Both the position numbers and the translations under genes were made by a program. Below are positions 45,390-57,177 of a DNA stretch of 64,000 bases, piece by piece. Every line of letters begins with the position of its first letter. Position 1 is the stretch's first letter. Origin of the DNA: Atrina japonica (taxonomy: Eukaryota; Mollusca; Bivalvia; Pterioida; Pinnidae); NCBI GenBank assembly GCA_030159075.1, contig BROG01001160.1, positions 1-64,000 of the forward strand, read 5' to 3'. The notes beneath the pieces were generated by a model. It saw nothing but the letters and a program-made list of their open reading frames with translations, did no database searches and was not told where the DNA came from.

Positions 45390-47545
45390 CAACCCCAGAA
45401 TACACATTGAACTCCATTATAATGGTCATTGCTCATCACAGACTGTTCAAGCCTACACGCGTTACAAACGATGATTGTTCTGAACAGAAACGTCTTTTCT
45501 TTAAATTTAAATTTACAAATAAAGGTTTAGACGCTTTAAACATTGGCAATGTTCTAAATCACAAAAAAAAAATCAGTCCTGTGTTCAAAAATATTTTAAA
45601 CTGAAGACCACGCGTTTCATTTCTAATAGCTTTACACCTAGCATCACATCCAAGCTGTTCAATTACAAACAGGTTTTGCAGTGCCTAGACATCAACCATC
45701 TTCTACACAATACCGTCACACGTTCATGTGCAACACCTCCCTTCAAATTTAATAATATCGGGCATGTCATCACCGGCGACGTTTCTATTGTTGAAAATGA
45801 AAACCTCCAAAAATCTTATTTAAGAGGTCCTAAATATCGCAATGCCGGTTCCATTAATTGGCGTCAGAATCTCAATTTAGTTAAGAATTATCTCGATGAT
45901 TATGACTGACGATGGGCCAAATTTAAAGACACTGGAACCAGACACGTTGTCTGAATGGCTGTACGATGGTTGATAAGATTTCTTATTCTAAGACTTAAAG
46001 TAACTATGAAAACACGTTATCTCTCTGTTTTAGTGATCCAGAAATAGTAAATGAACTGGATAGATTACATGACCAATATGTACTGGTCCCAGAAGACAAA
46101 GCCTCAAATAATATAGTTTTTATTTTCAAAGCAAATTGCTATTTGTTTATTAGAAGAGCTAGGGTTTATTACGAATTCTGGTAATCTTGCATACACACGT
46201 AGCTCACTCGCAAAGGACGTGGTCCTTAAAAATCATGTGTCTGTATTACGCTCTTTTGATGTACCTACAACCGATACTGATTTACAGCTACAACATTTAT
46301 ATTGGATACCAACACTTCATAAATCCCCATATAAGCAGATGTACATTGCAGGATAAAAAAAAAGTTTCACCAAACCTTTATCTTTACTCCTTGCGAAGAT
46401 ATTGACAGCCGTTAAGGATACACTTCAGCAATATTGTACAGTTGCTTATTCCAGAAACGATGTAAATCGGATGTGGATACTTATAAATTCTTAACAACTT
46501 TTCGAAAATTTGAAGGCACACAATTTTTCTCAAATTCTCAGTATCACAACATACGACTTCTCTACTCTTTACACAACTTTTCCACATAAAAACGAAACAC
46601 TTTTCGGCATCATAGACCACTATTTTTCACTAAAGGTGGTACCAAAATATTTAAATATCTAGTGATTGGTTATCATGATACTTATTTTGTCAAACACCAC
46701 CCTGATTCTACACATAAATACACTGAAGGTGATATAAAACATGCTGGAATTTCTAATAGACAATGTATTTGTTATTTTCGGAGACGTTGTCTTTCAACAA
46801 ACTCTTGGAACCTCTATGAGAACCAATTGTACCCTTTTATTGGCCAACCTTTATTCATACGAAACAGACTTCACTCAAAAACTGCTGAATCAAAAGAAGA
46901 AAAAGCTAGTGGTGTCCTTTAATTTCACATTTAGATCTATCGACGACGGTTTGTCAATTAATAATGACAATTTCCATACATGTGTCGATGCGATATATCT
47001 CAGCGAACTAGAAATGATAGATACAATATAATCAAGCACACACGCTTCATACTTAGACATTTTGCTTACTTTAAACACAGACGGGAAAAAGGCAACTAAG
47101 TTACACGACAAACGCGACGATGTTCCACATTTAAGTAGTAATATCCCACAGTCACCCATATACGGAGTTTATATTTCATAAATGATATCATATGTCAGGG
47201 CATTTTCAACATATAAACATTTCATATACAGATGTAAACTACTCACTGACAAATTATTGACACGGGGATATCGAAAACCGCGTTTGATGTCAATGTTCCG
47301 CAAATTTTACGGTCGGTATGATAGTCTTGTTTCGATTACTCTGTTTCACTGGGTGAACTGTTGAGTTGCCTTTTTGTTGGCGGTTGTTGAGACGTCTGTA
47401 CCAATTGTGACGAAGATTCGTTCATCACGTATTTTATTTGGACTTGGCTATTGACTCACGGCGGGTGTGACCGGTCGACAGAGGATGCTTACTCCACCAT
47501 GACAACTGACCCCATCTCTTGGTTTCCAGAGGTCCCATATTTGAT
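45390..47545 (+). mobile_element. Longest Penelope-like copy, with N-terminal region
   Basis: The only copy with the N-terminal part: KRLFFKFKFTNKGLDALNIG (about 45480-45540), then in another frame CLDINHLL, FNNIGHVITGDVSI, LRGPKYRNAGSINWRQNLNL (to 45909). The 5' block ATGAAAACACGTTATCTCTC follows at about 46003, then YIPTTDT-like and PYKQ sequence, and the RT core (46741-47031) with FRSIDDGLSINND in place of FRYIDDVLS. Tail from about 47360 to 47545, truncated. Many stops and shifts. Confidence 0.78.
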
Positions 47546-47814
47546 TTTGACATTAAATTTTGTTAGGTCCTGTTTTGCACTGTACATTTTCAGGCTTGTC
47601 GGATTACAAAATGGCTGCCTAGCAGCCATCTTGGATGTTGACAATTAAATTTTGTTATCCCTTTTTCTAAAAAAGTACTAATGTCTTTATGAAATTCGAC
47701 ATATAGGTTTTCCTTGAGACTAGATGTGCAGTGTACATTTTCAACAGGGTGGGATCACAAAATGGCTGCCAGTCAGCCATCTTGGATTTTGACAATTAAT
47801 ATTTGTTATATATT

Positions 47815-48826
47815 TCTTGAAAACCATTCACATGTCTACCTCCAAGCCATATATATTCTTGTTTGTTATGGGTAGACACACTTATTGGTGGATGATAGGG
47901 TCATTAAATGGTCCTGCCCTACCCCCGGAAATTTATATTTTTACTTATAACTTAAAAACCGTTCACAGCCTCACCCTTAAACCATATACATTATTGATTA
48001 TTATTTGGAAACACATTCAGTTGTGTATGGGGGTCTTGCGCTTCTCTCTGAAATATGTATGTTTACTTATACCTTAAAAACCGCTCTCAGCCCCACTCTT
48101 AAAGCATATATTCTTTGGATTGTTATACGGAGACACATTTAGTGGTGCATATGCGGGTCCTGTCCAATCCCTTGGAATTAACATTTTTGCTTATAACAAA
48201 AAAAAATCCGTTTACAGCCCAATCCTTAAACCATATATATTTTACTATTTTATTATTAAGAAACACGTTCAGTGCTGTATGGGGCGTACTCTGGACCCCA
48301 TAGAATCTGTATTTTACTTATACCTTAAAATGTTCACAGCCTTATCTTTAAACTATATATATTTTGGACTGTTATTGGGAAACACATTTAGTGGTAAATA
48401 TGGGGGTCATGCCCACATCTGAAATCCGTTTTTATTTTTGCTTATAACTTTAAAACCATTCAAAGCCCCACCCTTAAACCATACATATTCATTATTATGG
48501 GGAGACATGTTCAGTGATGCATATGGGGTCCTGCCCATCCCCTGAAATATATGTTATTGATTATAACTAAAACTACAACTTTTATAGCCACACCCTTAAA
48601 CAATATATATCGTTGATTATTGTGGGATAATACATACAGTGATGTATATGGGGGAAGGGGTCCTGCCCCACCCCCAAAATATATATTTTTACCTATAATT
48701 TAAAAACCGTTCACATCCCCACCCTTAAACCATATATCTTACCGATTGTTATGGGGAAACACATTCAGTAGTGAATGTAGGGGTCCTGTCCAAGCCCCTA
48801 AAATATATACTTACTATGCTTTGCTA
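47815..48826. repeat. Tandem repeat block, 117-134 bp unit, eight copies
   Basis: Each copy runs: AACCGTTCACAGCCCCACCC, TTAAACCATATATATT, GGAGACACATTCAGTGGTG, ATGGGGGTCCTGCCC, CCTGAAATATATATTTTTAC, TTATAAC. Copies begin near 47819, 47952, 48076, 48199, 48329, 48451, 48568 and 48702. No function evident. Inside SLC17 intron 4. Confidence 0.88.
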
Positions 48827-49494
48827 CAAAGCTGGGACCAGCGAGACATATAATTATGTTTAATTCTTGTTTTACTCAATGCAGGTCTTGACCAGCATTT
48901 TCACTTTGAGAGGTTAACAAGTATGGTAGAGCTATCTTGAATTATAGTACTTTATGTTTGGTATTGTTATAATATTTTAAGAAAGCATTTGATAAATATT
49001 TATGTTTTAGTTCAAATTCATAGTTGGGCCACAGAATAAGAGAAAAGAATAATCTGAGATAGATGGATCGGCGTCAACATCCCTCTAAGATCTCTTGTCT
49101 AAATACCCATGACAAGACAAGTGTCAGGGTTAAAATGTCCATGTGTTCCCAGGACCATTTTCCACACCCTTTAGAGATATTAAAATCTGAAAAATATATA
49201 TGAAACTTATTACTTAATATCTGTTTCGTGCTCCTCATGACTAGACGAGTTGTATGGTACAATTTTGGTTTTGAAACTAAATGCATTTAAAGCTATATTA
49301 AGTTTGAAATACACTGTGTTTAAATGACATATTTCATTAGATAATGTTATATAATACATTAATTCATTTGTGTCTAAAGATTCAACTCCATCGACTATTT
49401 TTTTATTTCAAAATGGAATTACAAGCCCAATACGGAGTCTAGTATTTAAAATTATAAATAGTTCTGTTATGATTGATGATCTATATGTTACATG

Positions 49495-49690
49495 TACTTC
49501 ATTCTAATTTGACTGAGGACTCGCCGTGGATGTGACCGATCAACAGGGGATGCTTACTCCTCCATGGCACCTGATCCCACCTTTTTATTTCATGAGGTCC
49601 GTTTTTGTCCATTTTTTTACCAGATTTGTACCAATATCCTGGACATTCTAGTGACTTATACCTTGGTATCTGAGACTTTTAATATTTATA
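49495..49690 (+). mobile_element. Penelope-like 3' tail, solo
   Basis: GACTGAGGACTCGCCGTGGA, CAGGGGATGCTTACTCCTCC, ATGGCACCTGATCCCACC, TATACCTTGGTATCTGAGA. About 60 bp before SLC17 exon 5. Confidence 0.85.
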
Positions 49691-49754
49691 CCAAATTCAA
49701 CAGTAGCTTAATACGTTGGATTATTTTATTCTGTGCCATTTGATATTTTTCAAG

Positions 49755-49841
49755 GTGGGGGTTTAGGTCCTGCAGTTGCATTTGTCATATCAGGAATAAC
49801 TGCATGTGTTGTGAAATGGAATACTAGCTTATACATTTTTG
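49755..49841 (+). CDS. SLC17 exon 5 (TM5)
   Basis: Acceptor TTTTTCAAG. Completes a Gly codon and reads GGLGPAVAFVISGITACVVK, then WNTSLYIF. Donor GTAAGT, phase 1. Confidence 0.82.
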
Positions 49842-50231
49842 GTAAGTTCATAATGGTTTGTAGTTAAACTCAAGATCAAGTGCAATATATTTCATAACTA
49901 TAGAAAATGACAAAATAAACTTTTGTTTAAGAATACAATGAATAAAATTTACATGACATTTAATCCAGTGCTTAAATGTAAGTATGTATGTAGAATTATA
50001 TCAATGGAGGAAAAAGTTGGATTCTTAGTTCATACGAGTAAGATCCTGTATCTTCAATAGAGTTAAATGTTTAACATATATTAATGACAGCCTCAATTTT
50101 AACCAAGGGATGTAATGTTTTCCTGCAACATTTGACATTTAAATGCGTCTTCAATGGTTCCGACATACATTGATCTAACACGTAATTCGGTAATGTGTCT
50201 TAATTTGCAAATGTTTTACCTTCTGATAAAG

Positions 50232-50371
50232 GTTGCTGTGGAATTCTTTGGTCGATTATCTGGTTGAACGTCGTATACGACACGCCTATGCAGCAGTCGA
50301 AACTTAGTCTAAAGGAACAATTATTGTTTGAGAGAGAAGGGCCGCGGGTCCTTACAGGTTCGGATGAAATT
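50232..50371 (+). CDS. SLC17 exon 6 (TM6 and central loop)
   Basis: Reads CCGILWSIIWLNVVYDTPMQ, then a charged loop (LSLKEQLLFEREGPR, TGSDEI). WLNVVYDTP matches the family's WxxLVYDSP after TM6. Donor GTAAGT, phase 0. Confidence 0.85.
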
Positions 50372-50584
50372 GTAAGTTTTGTTGATTAGGCTATCTGAAA
50401 CGACATATTACTGTCTGTGAAAATGAATTATGAATTCGGAGACGGTGTACTGATATATGCATCATATACAATATTTCAATAAACATAATTAAAAAAGGTC
50501 ATTGACGTAAACTTTTAATTTTATATAATGTTACGGATATTAATGGGAAGATGTTACTTATCTTTATACAAATAATCATTACAG

Positions 50585-50734
50585 GCAGAGAAAATTCCAT
50601 GGCGTAAAATTGCTTCATCACTACCAGTGTTTGCAATAGTGATCTGTAGTTTTTGCAGAAATTGGATATTTTCAATTAAAACGATGGGGATACCGCAATA
50701 CTTCGAGGTCGCATTTACAACAAATATTGCCGAG
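50585..50734 (+). CDS. SLC17 exon 7 (TM7)
   Basis: Acceptor TCATTACAG. Reads AEKIPWRKIASSLPVFAIVI, then CSFCRNWIFSIKTMGIPQYF. IPWRKIxxSxPVxAI matches the start of TM7 in the family. Donor GTAACA, phase 0. Confidence 0.85.
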
Positions 50735-51472
50735 GTAACAAGCTATTTTAAACGTTATTGAACCACATTAACACTGTCCTTATCTGATACAGATTCTCTT
50801 TGAAGTTAATTGAAACCTGCCTCGTAGTCATTGAGGATCATTTGATCGTGGCGCAGTTAAACATAATTGTTCTTTGTTTATCATTATTTTTCATTTATAA
50901 GTTAAAACTAGTTGTTTTTCTCGAAAATCGCATTAATTAGATAAAACTATGATTAATTGAAAACATAGATTTAAGTACAAAAAGCATGTTTAACATATAA
51001 ATGATTTCATGTCGAGAACAGATGAAGATTTATTGACATTGATATAGACCAACTTTGAAAAGTTTTCTTGATCTGGACTAATTTAAAGTTTAGGTAATTC
51101 GGCGTAACGACATTAATGTCACACTGGTAGGAGTAATTCATGTCAACACACCATGTATCCTATGGGGAATAAATCGCACACATTGTGAAAATTGTATTAA
51201 CCGAAAAGTGAGTAGAATAAACTGTACGGAAATTAAAAGATTAATCAATCCCGGCCAGGTTATGTCAGTCGGACAATGATATCAACGTAAACGGATTAAA
51301 GCTGTCTAATTTCCTACTTTTGTGTTATCTCTAAGTCTTGTCTGAACTTTCACATTTATAATGAACAGTGATCATTTTCTTGAAAAAAAATTCTGATACT
51401 TTTGCGTGAGTTTTCACCCAACATTTAATTCGATGTCAACTTAAAAAAGCTTTGAATTTTTATTTCATTTAG

Positions 51473-51605
51473 ATTGGTGTGAAAGCTGCGCTACCAGCAA
51501 TATTTGTGACTTTTACGACAATAATAGGCGGTGTCCTGATCGACAAATTAATTACATCACACGTGATTAGTACAACAGTTGGAAGAAAGATTGCTCAGTG
51601 TGTGG
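51473..51605 (+). CDS. SLC17 exon 8 (TM8)
   Basis: Acceptor TTTCATTTAG. Reads IGVKAALPAIFVTFTTIIGG, then VLIDKLITSHVISTTVGRKI. Matches GxLSALPYLxxxxxxxxGGxLAD and STTxxRK of the family. Donor GTATGT in phase 1; following exon not found before the Ty3 element. Confidence 0.85.
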
Positions 51606-51699
51606 GTATGTATGATATGGAATGAAATGCTGTATCCGTTTAGTTTGTATAGGGACATACAATTGACTGGTACTTTTTTGTCACAGTCATATGCAGTAA

Positions 51700-51862
51700 T
51701 AATTGTGCGGCATTAAAGATGGCCTATAATTGTGCGGCGTTAATGATTGCATATAAATCTGTGGCGTTAATTATGGCCTATAATTGTGTGTCATTAATGA
51801 TGGCCTATAATTGTGTGGCGTACATGATGGCCTATAATTCTGTGGCGTTAATGATGGCCTTA
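51700..51862. repeat. 30-bp minisatellite, five to six copies
   Basis: Unit about ATGGCCTATAATTGTGTGGC, then GTTAATG plus variants. 30 is a multiple of three, so frames stay open and give a spurious repeat peptide (MAYNCVALM-like). In the intron after SLC17 exon 8. 51863-52545 shows no exon. Confidence 0.88.
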
Positions 51863-52545
51863 TTTTCCATCTTTGGATTTTCCAAGTCCATGTTTGTACA
51901 GTGTTCACGATATTTGTGTACTGTATCCCAAACCTCCTGACGGTTAATACTAAAAGTCTTTGGTATATGTGATTTTGAATTCGGAAATTACATTAAAGCA
52001 GAACTAGGACGATAAAAAGCTTTTGAACTTTGAATGAAATCCAGACAGCAGACATATCTATAATTGATTCACCAGAACACAAGTCCTACAACAAGTATAA
52101 AAGTCGGATTAGCTGTATTGGACGTCATTCTATATCTGTACTTGCGATGCGGAACGTACAAATTACCAGAGGCGGAATAAAACTCACGTCAAACACTTAC
52201 CTGTATCTCTCAAATAAAATAAACAAATGTATCTCGACTGGTTTCGTCCAACGTACAGACAGCAACAAACAAAATATTTAGTCCATCCATAATTATTCCA
52301 GAAGTTATTCCATTACACTAAATATCAAGTACCCCTCAAAAAAAAAAAAAAGGTGATCCTACTCTCATTCTGTCATTGAGCCATGCTGGTAAACAGCGAG
52401 GTAGAAGAAGAAACATAGGTCAGTGGCCGAATGACAGTAGGAAGCGGATCGCTTTGGTTTTGTTTTAGAAGGCGTTTGATGTTTGTAATAAATTAATAAC
52501 TTTTGGATTTATTTATTATACTTTAATTTTAAGTAAGTTTGTTTC

Positions 52546-53810
52546 TGTAGTAAGTCCGACCACCGCCGTCAAACCAAATGCAGTATTTGAGGACTTTGCG
52601 TTGTGTTTAGTGATCGTATCCTACACCGCATTCAGTTGAACATAGAATATGGGTTCCCGAGTCGGTTCATAGTATATAATATCTGGAGACAAGGGTGTCA
52701 ATGCACAAGGCATCTGTAGTCTTATTTTGCCAGTCGCAAACTTAACAACAACTTCTTTATTTTGACGTGATGACGACATCTCTGGTGATCTGCAAAATAT
52801 GTAAAAGAAAAAGTTTTTATTAGTGAATGTTTTACTTATTACTGTCCAATATTTTTCTATAGTAGTGGAATGCATTCATATACATGTATTTAACTTGAAA
52901 TTCAATTAGTAAAGCAACTATATTGTTTAGACTATGTATTTGTCAAGTTATCTTAATTTCTGGTTTATTATTCTTGGTTTATGGTGTAAAACAGAATCAA
53001 CATAACTATTAGACTGTTTACGGTAATGAAAGTTGTAGACTGAAATTGACACCTAACACGTGGCTTCAACGAACGTGGTTTCCTTTACTTGACGATGACG
53101 ACAATTCCTTACTTTGACTCTAAATACAACCCGTCCTACCCATACTATCCTGAATTAATTTCCCCAATACTACCTGCATATATATACTAACCTATTTCAT
53201 GCTTACTTACGTTTACGCTATGACATTCCGACTTACCTATATAAAGTTTCCTAACCAATACCCACAGAAACTCACTATATTATGCTCTAAAAATCATCAC
53301 TTACTAATGGCTTCTAGTCATAGAGCCTGTGCAAGTGCAATGCGAGTCGAGTCTGGTCACAGACACCTGTAATAAAACTGAATCGCGATCTCCTTATATA
53401 CTCATGTTAACAACAGCCATGTGTTTGACCTGACCTTTTTAGAGAAATAGATTTGATTGGCGATAGTTTTCTAAGATTGAAGCAATCAAATATTTTGTTA
53501 CAGAATACTTTATACACAATATTCAAAATGGCAGACCAAGCATCACTTCATAGTAACACGTTCCGTAATTGAAACAAATTTGTAGATTTCCTTCGCTCTA
53601 CACGATATTTAAGACGTAAGTAATTCAAGATCACTTAAAGAACCTCTCCATCAAAATAATTGTTTATCTCAACTAAAATTTAAACGTTAACAATCGTTAT
53701 AACACCAAATTTAAACATCAAATCTTCATCATGATCATAGATTCGTATTATAACATTAGCCTGCGCATCGATACCCATAATACACCAGTAGTTTATGCCA
53801 GACTTCTACA
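52546..53810 (-). repeat. 3' LTR (1265 bp)
   Basis: Matches 60652-61710 over its length, e.g. GTTCCCGAGTCGGTTCAT, CTAACACGTGGCTTCAACG, TACAACCCGTCCTACCCATA. Retains about 200 bp (about 53530-53730) missing from the other LTR. Confidence 0.87.
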
Positions 53811-53825
53811 GATATCCCCCCTTAA
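53811..53825 (-). promoter_or_regulatory. Polypurine tract
   Basis: Minus strand reads TTAAGGGGGGATATC directly before the 3' LTR. Confidence 0.75.
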
Positions 53826-53961
53826 TTTCAAGTGTAACGATAGTACACTTGATCAAATCAAATTACGAAGATACTTCTTCATTTAAGTTGATTTACACTC
53901 ACATTTAATAATAAACTAGAATTTGCAATTCAAATACATTTACTTATTAATTTAAACAAAA

Positions 53962-54505
53962 CTAATCTCTAGGGTAAAAACCCTTCAAACCATCTGCTAC
54001 TCCTCTATTCCATGCAGCGGCTTTCCTAATCTTGCACACACCACAAATTTGGAAGTTTAACTTTAATTCTTCGTCCCTACATACTATGGAAGCATTTGAT
54101 TTTTAAAGCACATTAGTCACCACTGGCATCTCTCTCCTTCAATTCCTACTTTCTTCTCTCATTCTATCTGTTTCAGATATCTTATTTTGTAACTCTCCTA
54201 TCTTTTAGGGCAATTGATCACCAGGATCCTTAAAACTCAAATTCTCCACTTTTATATCCAAAATTTTACTCCTTTTCCATACTATGCACCTGCCTAATAT
54301 GTTTTAACATTTTGTCTTTCATTTTGTTCTTCTTTTTACAGATCTCACAACTACACAAAGTTATATATTTCGTATGTCTAATTCTCCAATGACACAAATA
54401 TTTGCTATACTGGAGATAAACGGCAGCGCTACATCCTGTCATATTACACTTCATACCTCCTACTTGCCATTCTTCTCTAACATATATCGCTTGAAATTCA
54501 GTCAA
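53962..54505 (-). pseudogene. Third reading frame: C2H2-type zinc-finger accessory protein
   Basis: 54505-54266 is open (79 codons) with two finger-like patterns: CNMTGC with H-x4-H (WRIRH region), then CEIC, 12 residues, H-x4-H (KHIRQVH). After a stop and frame change, a helical segment (IGELQNKISETDRMREES) and a CxxC tail (NFQICGVCKIRKAAAWNRGV) run to a stop at 53962. It lies between pol and the 3' LTR, where some Ty3 elements carry env or accessory genes. No signal peptide or membrane segment, so not env-like. A nucleic-acid-binding role is inference only. Confidence 0.55.
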
Positions 54506-54750
54506 TTATTTAGGGTCACACTGCAATTTTACTTCCATTACTACAAATATACATTAAATATCGTTAATTAACATCGTTAACCAATACACTATTCTGAACC
54601 CAAAAGTATTTCCTTTTTTCACAAAAAATATTATGCTTTCTAGTTACAAAAATTAATCCAAAAAAAATGTATTCACAAGGAAAAACTAAACAACCAAAAT
54701 TAAACTCTAATTATTAGAGTTGACAGGTTGTCTATCCCCAGACCCTGAAA

Positions 54751-55080
54751 TCAAGGTGAGTATAACTTTTTAGGTCTCACTTGTCTTCCACTTCGAGTTT
54801 TCACTATTGCATCTTTACTATCTAGTTTGTTTTCATTTTCTTTTGTGCACCCTACATGTATGTCATTTTCTACATGCTTGTCATGTTTTAGCCAACTCTC
54901 CCTGACTTTATCCCCATTGTAACTTTTGAGATGATCTATATGAACGACCACTGGTTTGCTTGTAGGTAACCTCTGAATTCTGCAAGTAACTTCTGACAAC
55001 CGTTCGATTATTAGATATGGACCGGTCCACCCTAGACCTAACTTCTTTCCAGCTTCTGGAGGATACCACCGCCATAATTC
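54751..55080 (-). pseudogene. Integrase C-terminal linker of the 9-kb element
   Basis: Reads PEAGKKLGLGWTGPYLII-like words (about 55060-55010), then VTCRIQRLPTSKPVVVHIDH (the CYxIQxxxxGKxxVVHxDxLK pattern of Ty3 integrase ends) and KTRSGRQVRPKKLYSP, a basic end of pol. Confidence 0.78.
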
Positions 55081-55371
55081 ACTTCAAAGTTATTACTTTT
55101 TACCTTCTCGTCATAATTTTGTTTTTGTCTTTTAGCTGCTTGTTGGGTATGTTCACTCATCAATTGAAAAGTATGTTGCATGGGTGATCTCATCCACTGT
55201 ACATACTGTACTACACACCCTTCTTGGTCCTTACGGATTTCCTACCATCAGATCTAAAGGAAGATTCAACTCCCTACCCAACATCACTAAATTAGGAGTA
55301 CATCCTGTGGATTTTTGTATCGTACTTCTATAAGTCATTAACAAGTAAGGCAACAACTCATCCCAATCTGT

Positions 55372-55793
55372 TTAATTTTGATTCACAAAAATCCGTAACA
55401 TTTGTTTTAGAGTACGGTTAAACCTCTCTACAAAGCCATCACTATTAGGCCTGTAAGAGGTTGTTCGAGTTTTCTCTATCCCTAATGTTTCACAAACTAA
55501 TCTGAAAAGCTCTGATTCGAATTCACGACCTTGATCGGAATGCAGCTGAACAGGCACCCAAAACAACAAAAGAATTCCGTTTCTAACTTATCAGCGACAG
55601 TCAAGGCAGTATGATCCTTACAAGGAAAAGCTTCTACCCATTTGCTGAAGTAATCACCGACTACTATGATGTATTCATTGCCATTTTCTGACATAGGCCA
55701 AGGGCCGGAAATATCAACAGCTACACATTCCATAGTATTTGTAACCCTGAATTGTCTTAAGGGAGATCTACCTAACTCTCGCGCATTGATCAC
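55372..55793 (-). pseudogene. Integrase core of the 9-kb element
   Basis: Two overlapping frames. First: VAVDISGPWPMSENGNEYII (catalytic Asp) and VVGDYFSKWVEAFPCKDHTA. Second: VQLHSDQGREFESELF (second Asp) and TSYRPNSDGFVERFNRTLKQ (Glu). All three acidic residues survive but a frameshift near 55560 separates them. The zinc-binding part (about 56090-55800) has lost its His pair to a stop (LLINKIA, then stop). Confidence 0.84.
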
Positions 55794-56091
55794 AAGACCT
55801 ACACCATTTTTTTATAGTATCTCTCATCTGGTCAATAAAACCGTCGAGATATAACTTCAATAGTTTTCTCTCTACTAAAAGGTCAAGCTATTTTATTGAT
55901 GAGCAGCTCTTTAAATATCTCTTCCCTAATTACTTCAGGAGCCACTAGTAGTAACCTTCCTGACTTTTCTGAACCTTCTACTCTCCTATATAACAACCCA
56001 TCTAAAACAGTCAAACTATTTCTTTGAGACATGAGATATTTAGCGTCCTTACTAATATACTCTCGACCTTCATCTTTTGAACCCTAACCCA

Positions 56092-56140
56092 TCTATTGAT
56101 TTATACTTTGGTATCTGAATTTTTTTTTATACTTTAACAT
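56092..56140 (+). mobile_element. Penelope-like tail scrap
   Basis: CTATTGATTTATACTTTGGT then ATCTGAATTTTTTTTTATAC: only the last 45 bp of the family tail, inserted between the RNase H and integrase regions. Confidence 0.6.
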
Positions 56141-56143
56141 TTT

Positions 56144-57168
56144 TTATCTCAATACAGGACCTAATTCCACATTTGCCAATTGCATTTCATTTAAATCGGT
56201 TTTCGACCAAACAGGTAACCAATTGACCTCTAATTTCTTTCCGACTTTCTCTTTTACACTAACATGTATTTGGTTTTCTTGATTCTCAAATTCAGACACA
56301 GAATCACTTCTGAATTTTGTAGGTTTTAACTGATGTTTATCACTTTTGTCAGATTGATCACAATCTGTGGTAAGTGACTGGATCAGAATACCTAATGACT
56401 GTTCGTTTTTGGGACTTTCTTGTAAACTTGTGGAAGATTTGTCTTTTAACCCATCACCAACTGATTGTACAGTATTATTTTCATCATGAAACTCGGAGTC
56501 TGCGTCCTGTTGGTCATTTCTCTTACTGACTATTTGTCTACAATCATGACATGCCTTATAACCACAACGTCTTAAAGGTATTCTTGATAACCCATCTGCA
56601 TTTTTGTGTTGACTACCCGCTCTATATTCCACCTCAAAATCAAAACATCCCGAAAAAGTTACCCAGCGGGACAAAATTCCTTCTCGATTTTAAAAATTCT
56701 TCAACCACTTTAAGGGAGCATGATCGGTTCGAACTACAAATTTGTAATGAAAACTACTATTGCTAACAACTCTCTTTTAGTAGTGCAATAATTCTGTTGT
56801 GCTTTATTTAGGGTTTGACTGGCATTGGCTATAATTTTCTCTCCACCGTCGTGAATCTGTGACAAAACTGCTCCAATACTATTTGGACTAGCATCGGTAT
56901 CAAGAATAAAACCCAAATCATCTTTAGGAAAAGACAATATAGGTGCATTTATCAAATGCCGTTTTAATTCATCAAAAGCATCCTGGCATTTTATATCCCA
57001 TAAGAATTTGACATTTTTCTTAGTCAATCTTATTAAGGGGAGAGTCAGTTTGTAGGAACTCTCTACAAACCTCCTGTAATACCCTACAAACCCTAATAAA
57101 CTGCGTATCTCGGATTTAATTTGTGGTCTGGGCCAATCTTTCAAACATTTTACCCTTTGTTTTGACAC
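56144..57168 (-). pseudogene. RT connection, RNase H and spacer of the 9-kb element
   Basis: 57168-56734: CLKDWPRPQIKSEIRSLLGF (connection), LGFILDTDASPNSIGAVLSQ (first Asp), YCTTKRELLAIV (Glu). A break at 56740-56680 hits the DHAPLKWL region. 56674-56144 opens with the end of RNase H (HKNADGLSRIPLRRCGYKAC) and continues as a hydrophilic spacer before the integrase. Confidence 0.82.
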
Positions 57169-57177
57169 TACATGTCC

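Larger units (their letters stand above)
39787..51605 (+). other. SLC17-family transporter gene (sialin/VGLUT/phosphate type), 8 exons, 3' end not found
   Basis: Eight exons with GT-AG borders and agreeing phases give 1009 nt (336 codons) of a family usually 450-550 residues. Membrane segments alternate with short loops as in the major facilitator superfamily. SLC17 landmarks are present: a TM4 Arg in VIRTAQGIFEGSSLPALNG (family form RxxQGxxEGxxYPA), the loop ISAWTPESEKSRM, and WLNVVYDTP after TM6. Known roles are proton- or sodium-coupled transport of organic anions, phosphate, sialic acid or glutamate in plasma or vesicle membranes; substrate cannot be told. The TM1 Arg of many members is not visible in SSGYASVVSIVMV. 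The last four or so membrane segments would follow 51605 but are not in the window; the Ty3 element at 52546 sits in that position. Confidence 0.85.

Noticed and set aside
51719..51940. 73-residue frame with repeated MAYN units
   Set aside because: It is the translation of a 30-bp minisatellite, whose length keeps all frames open.
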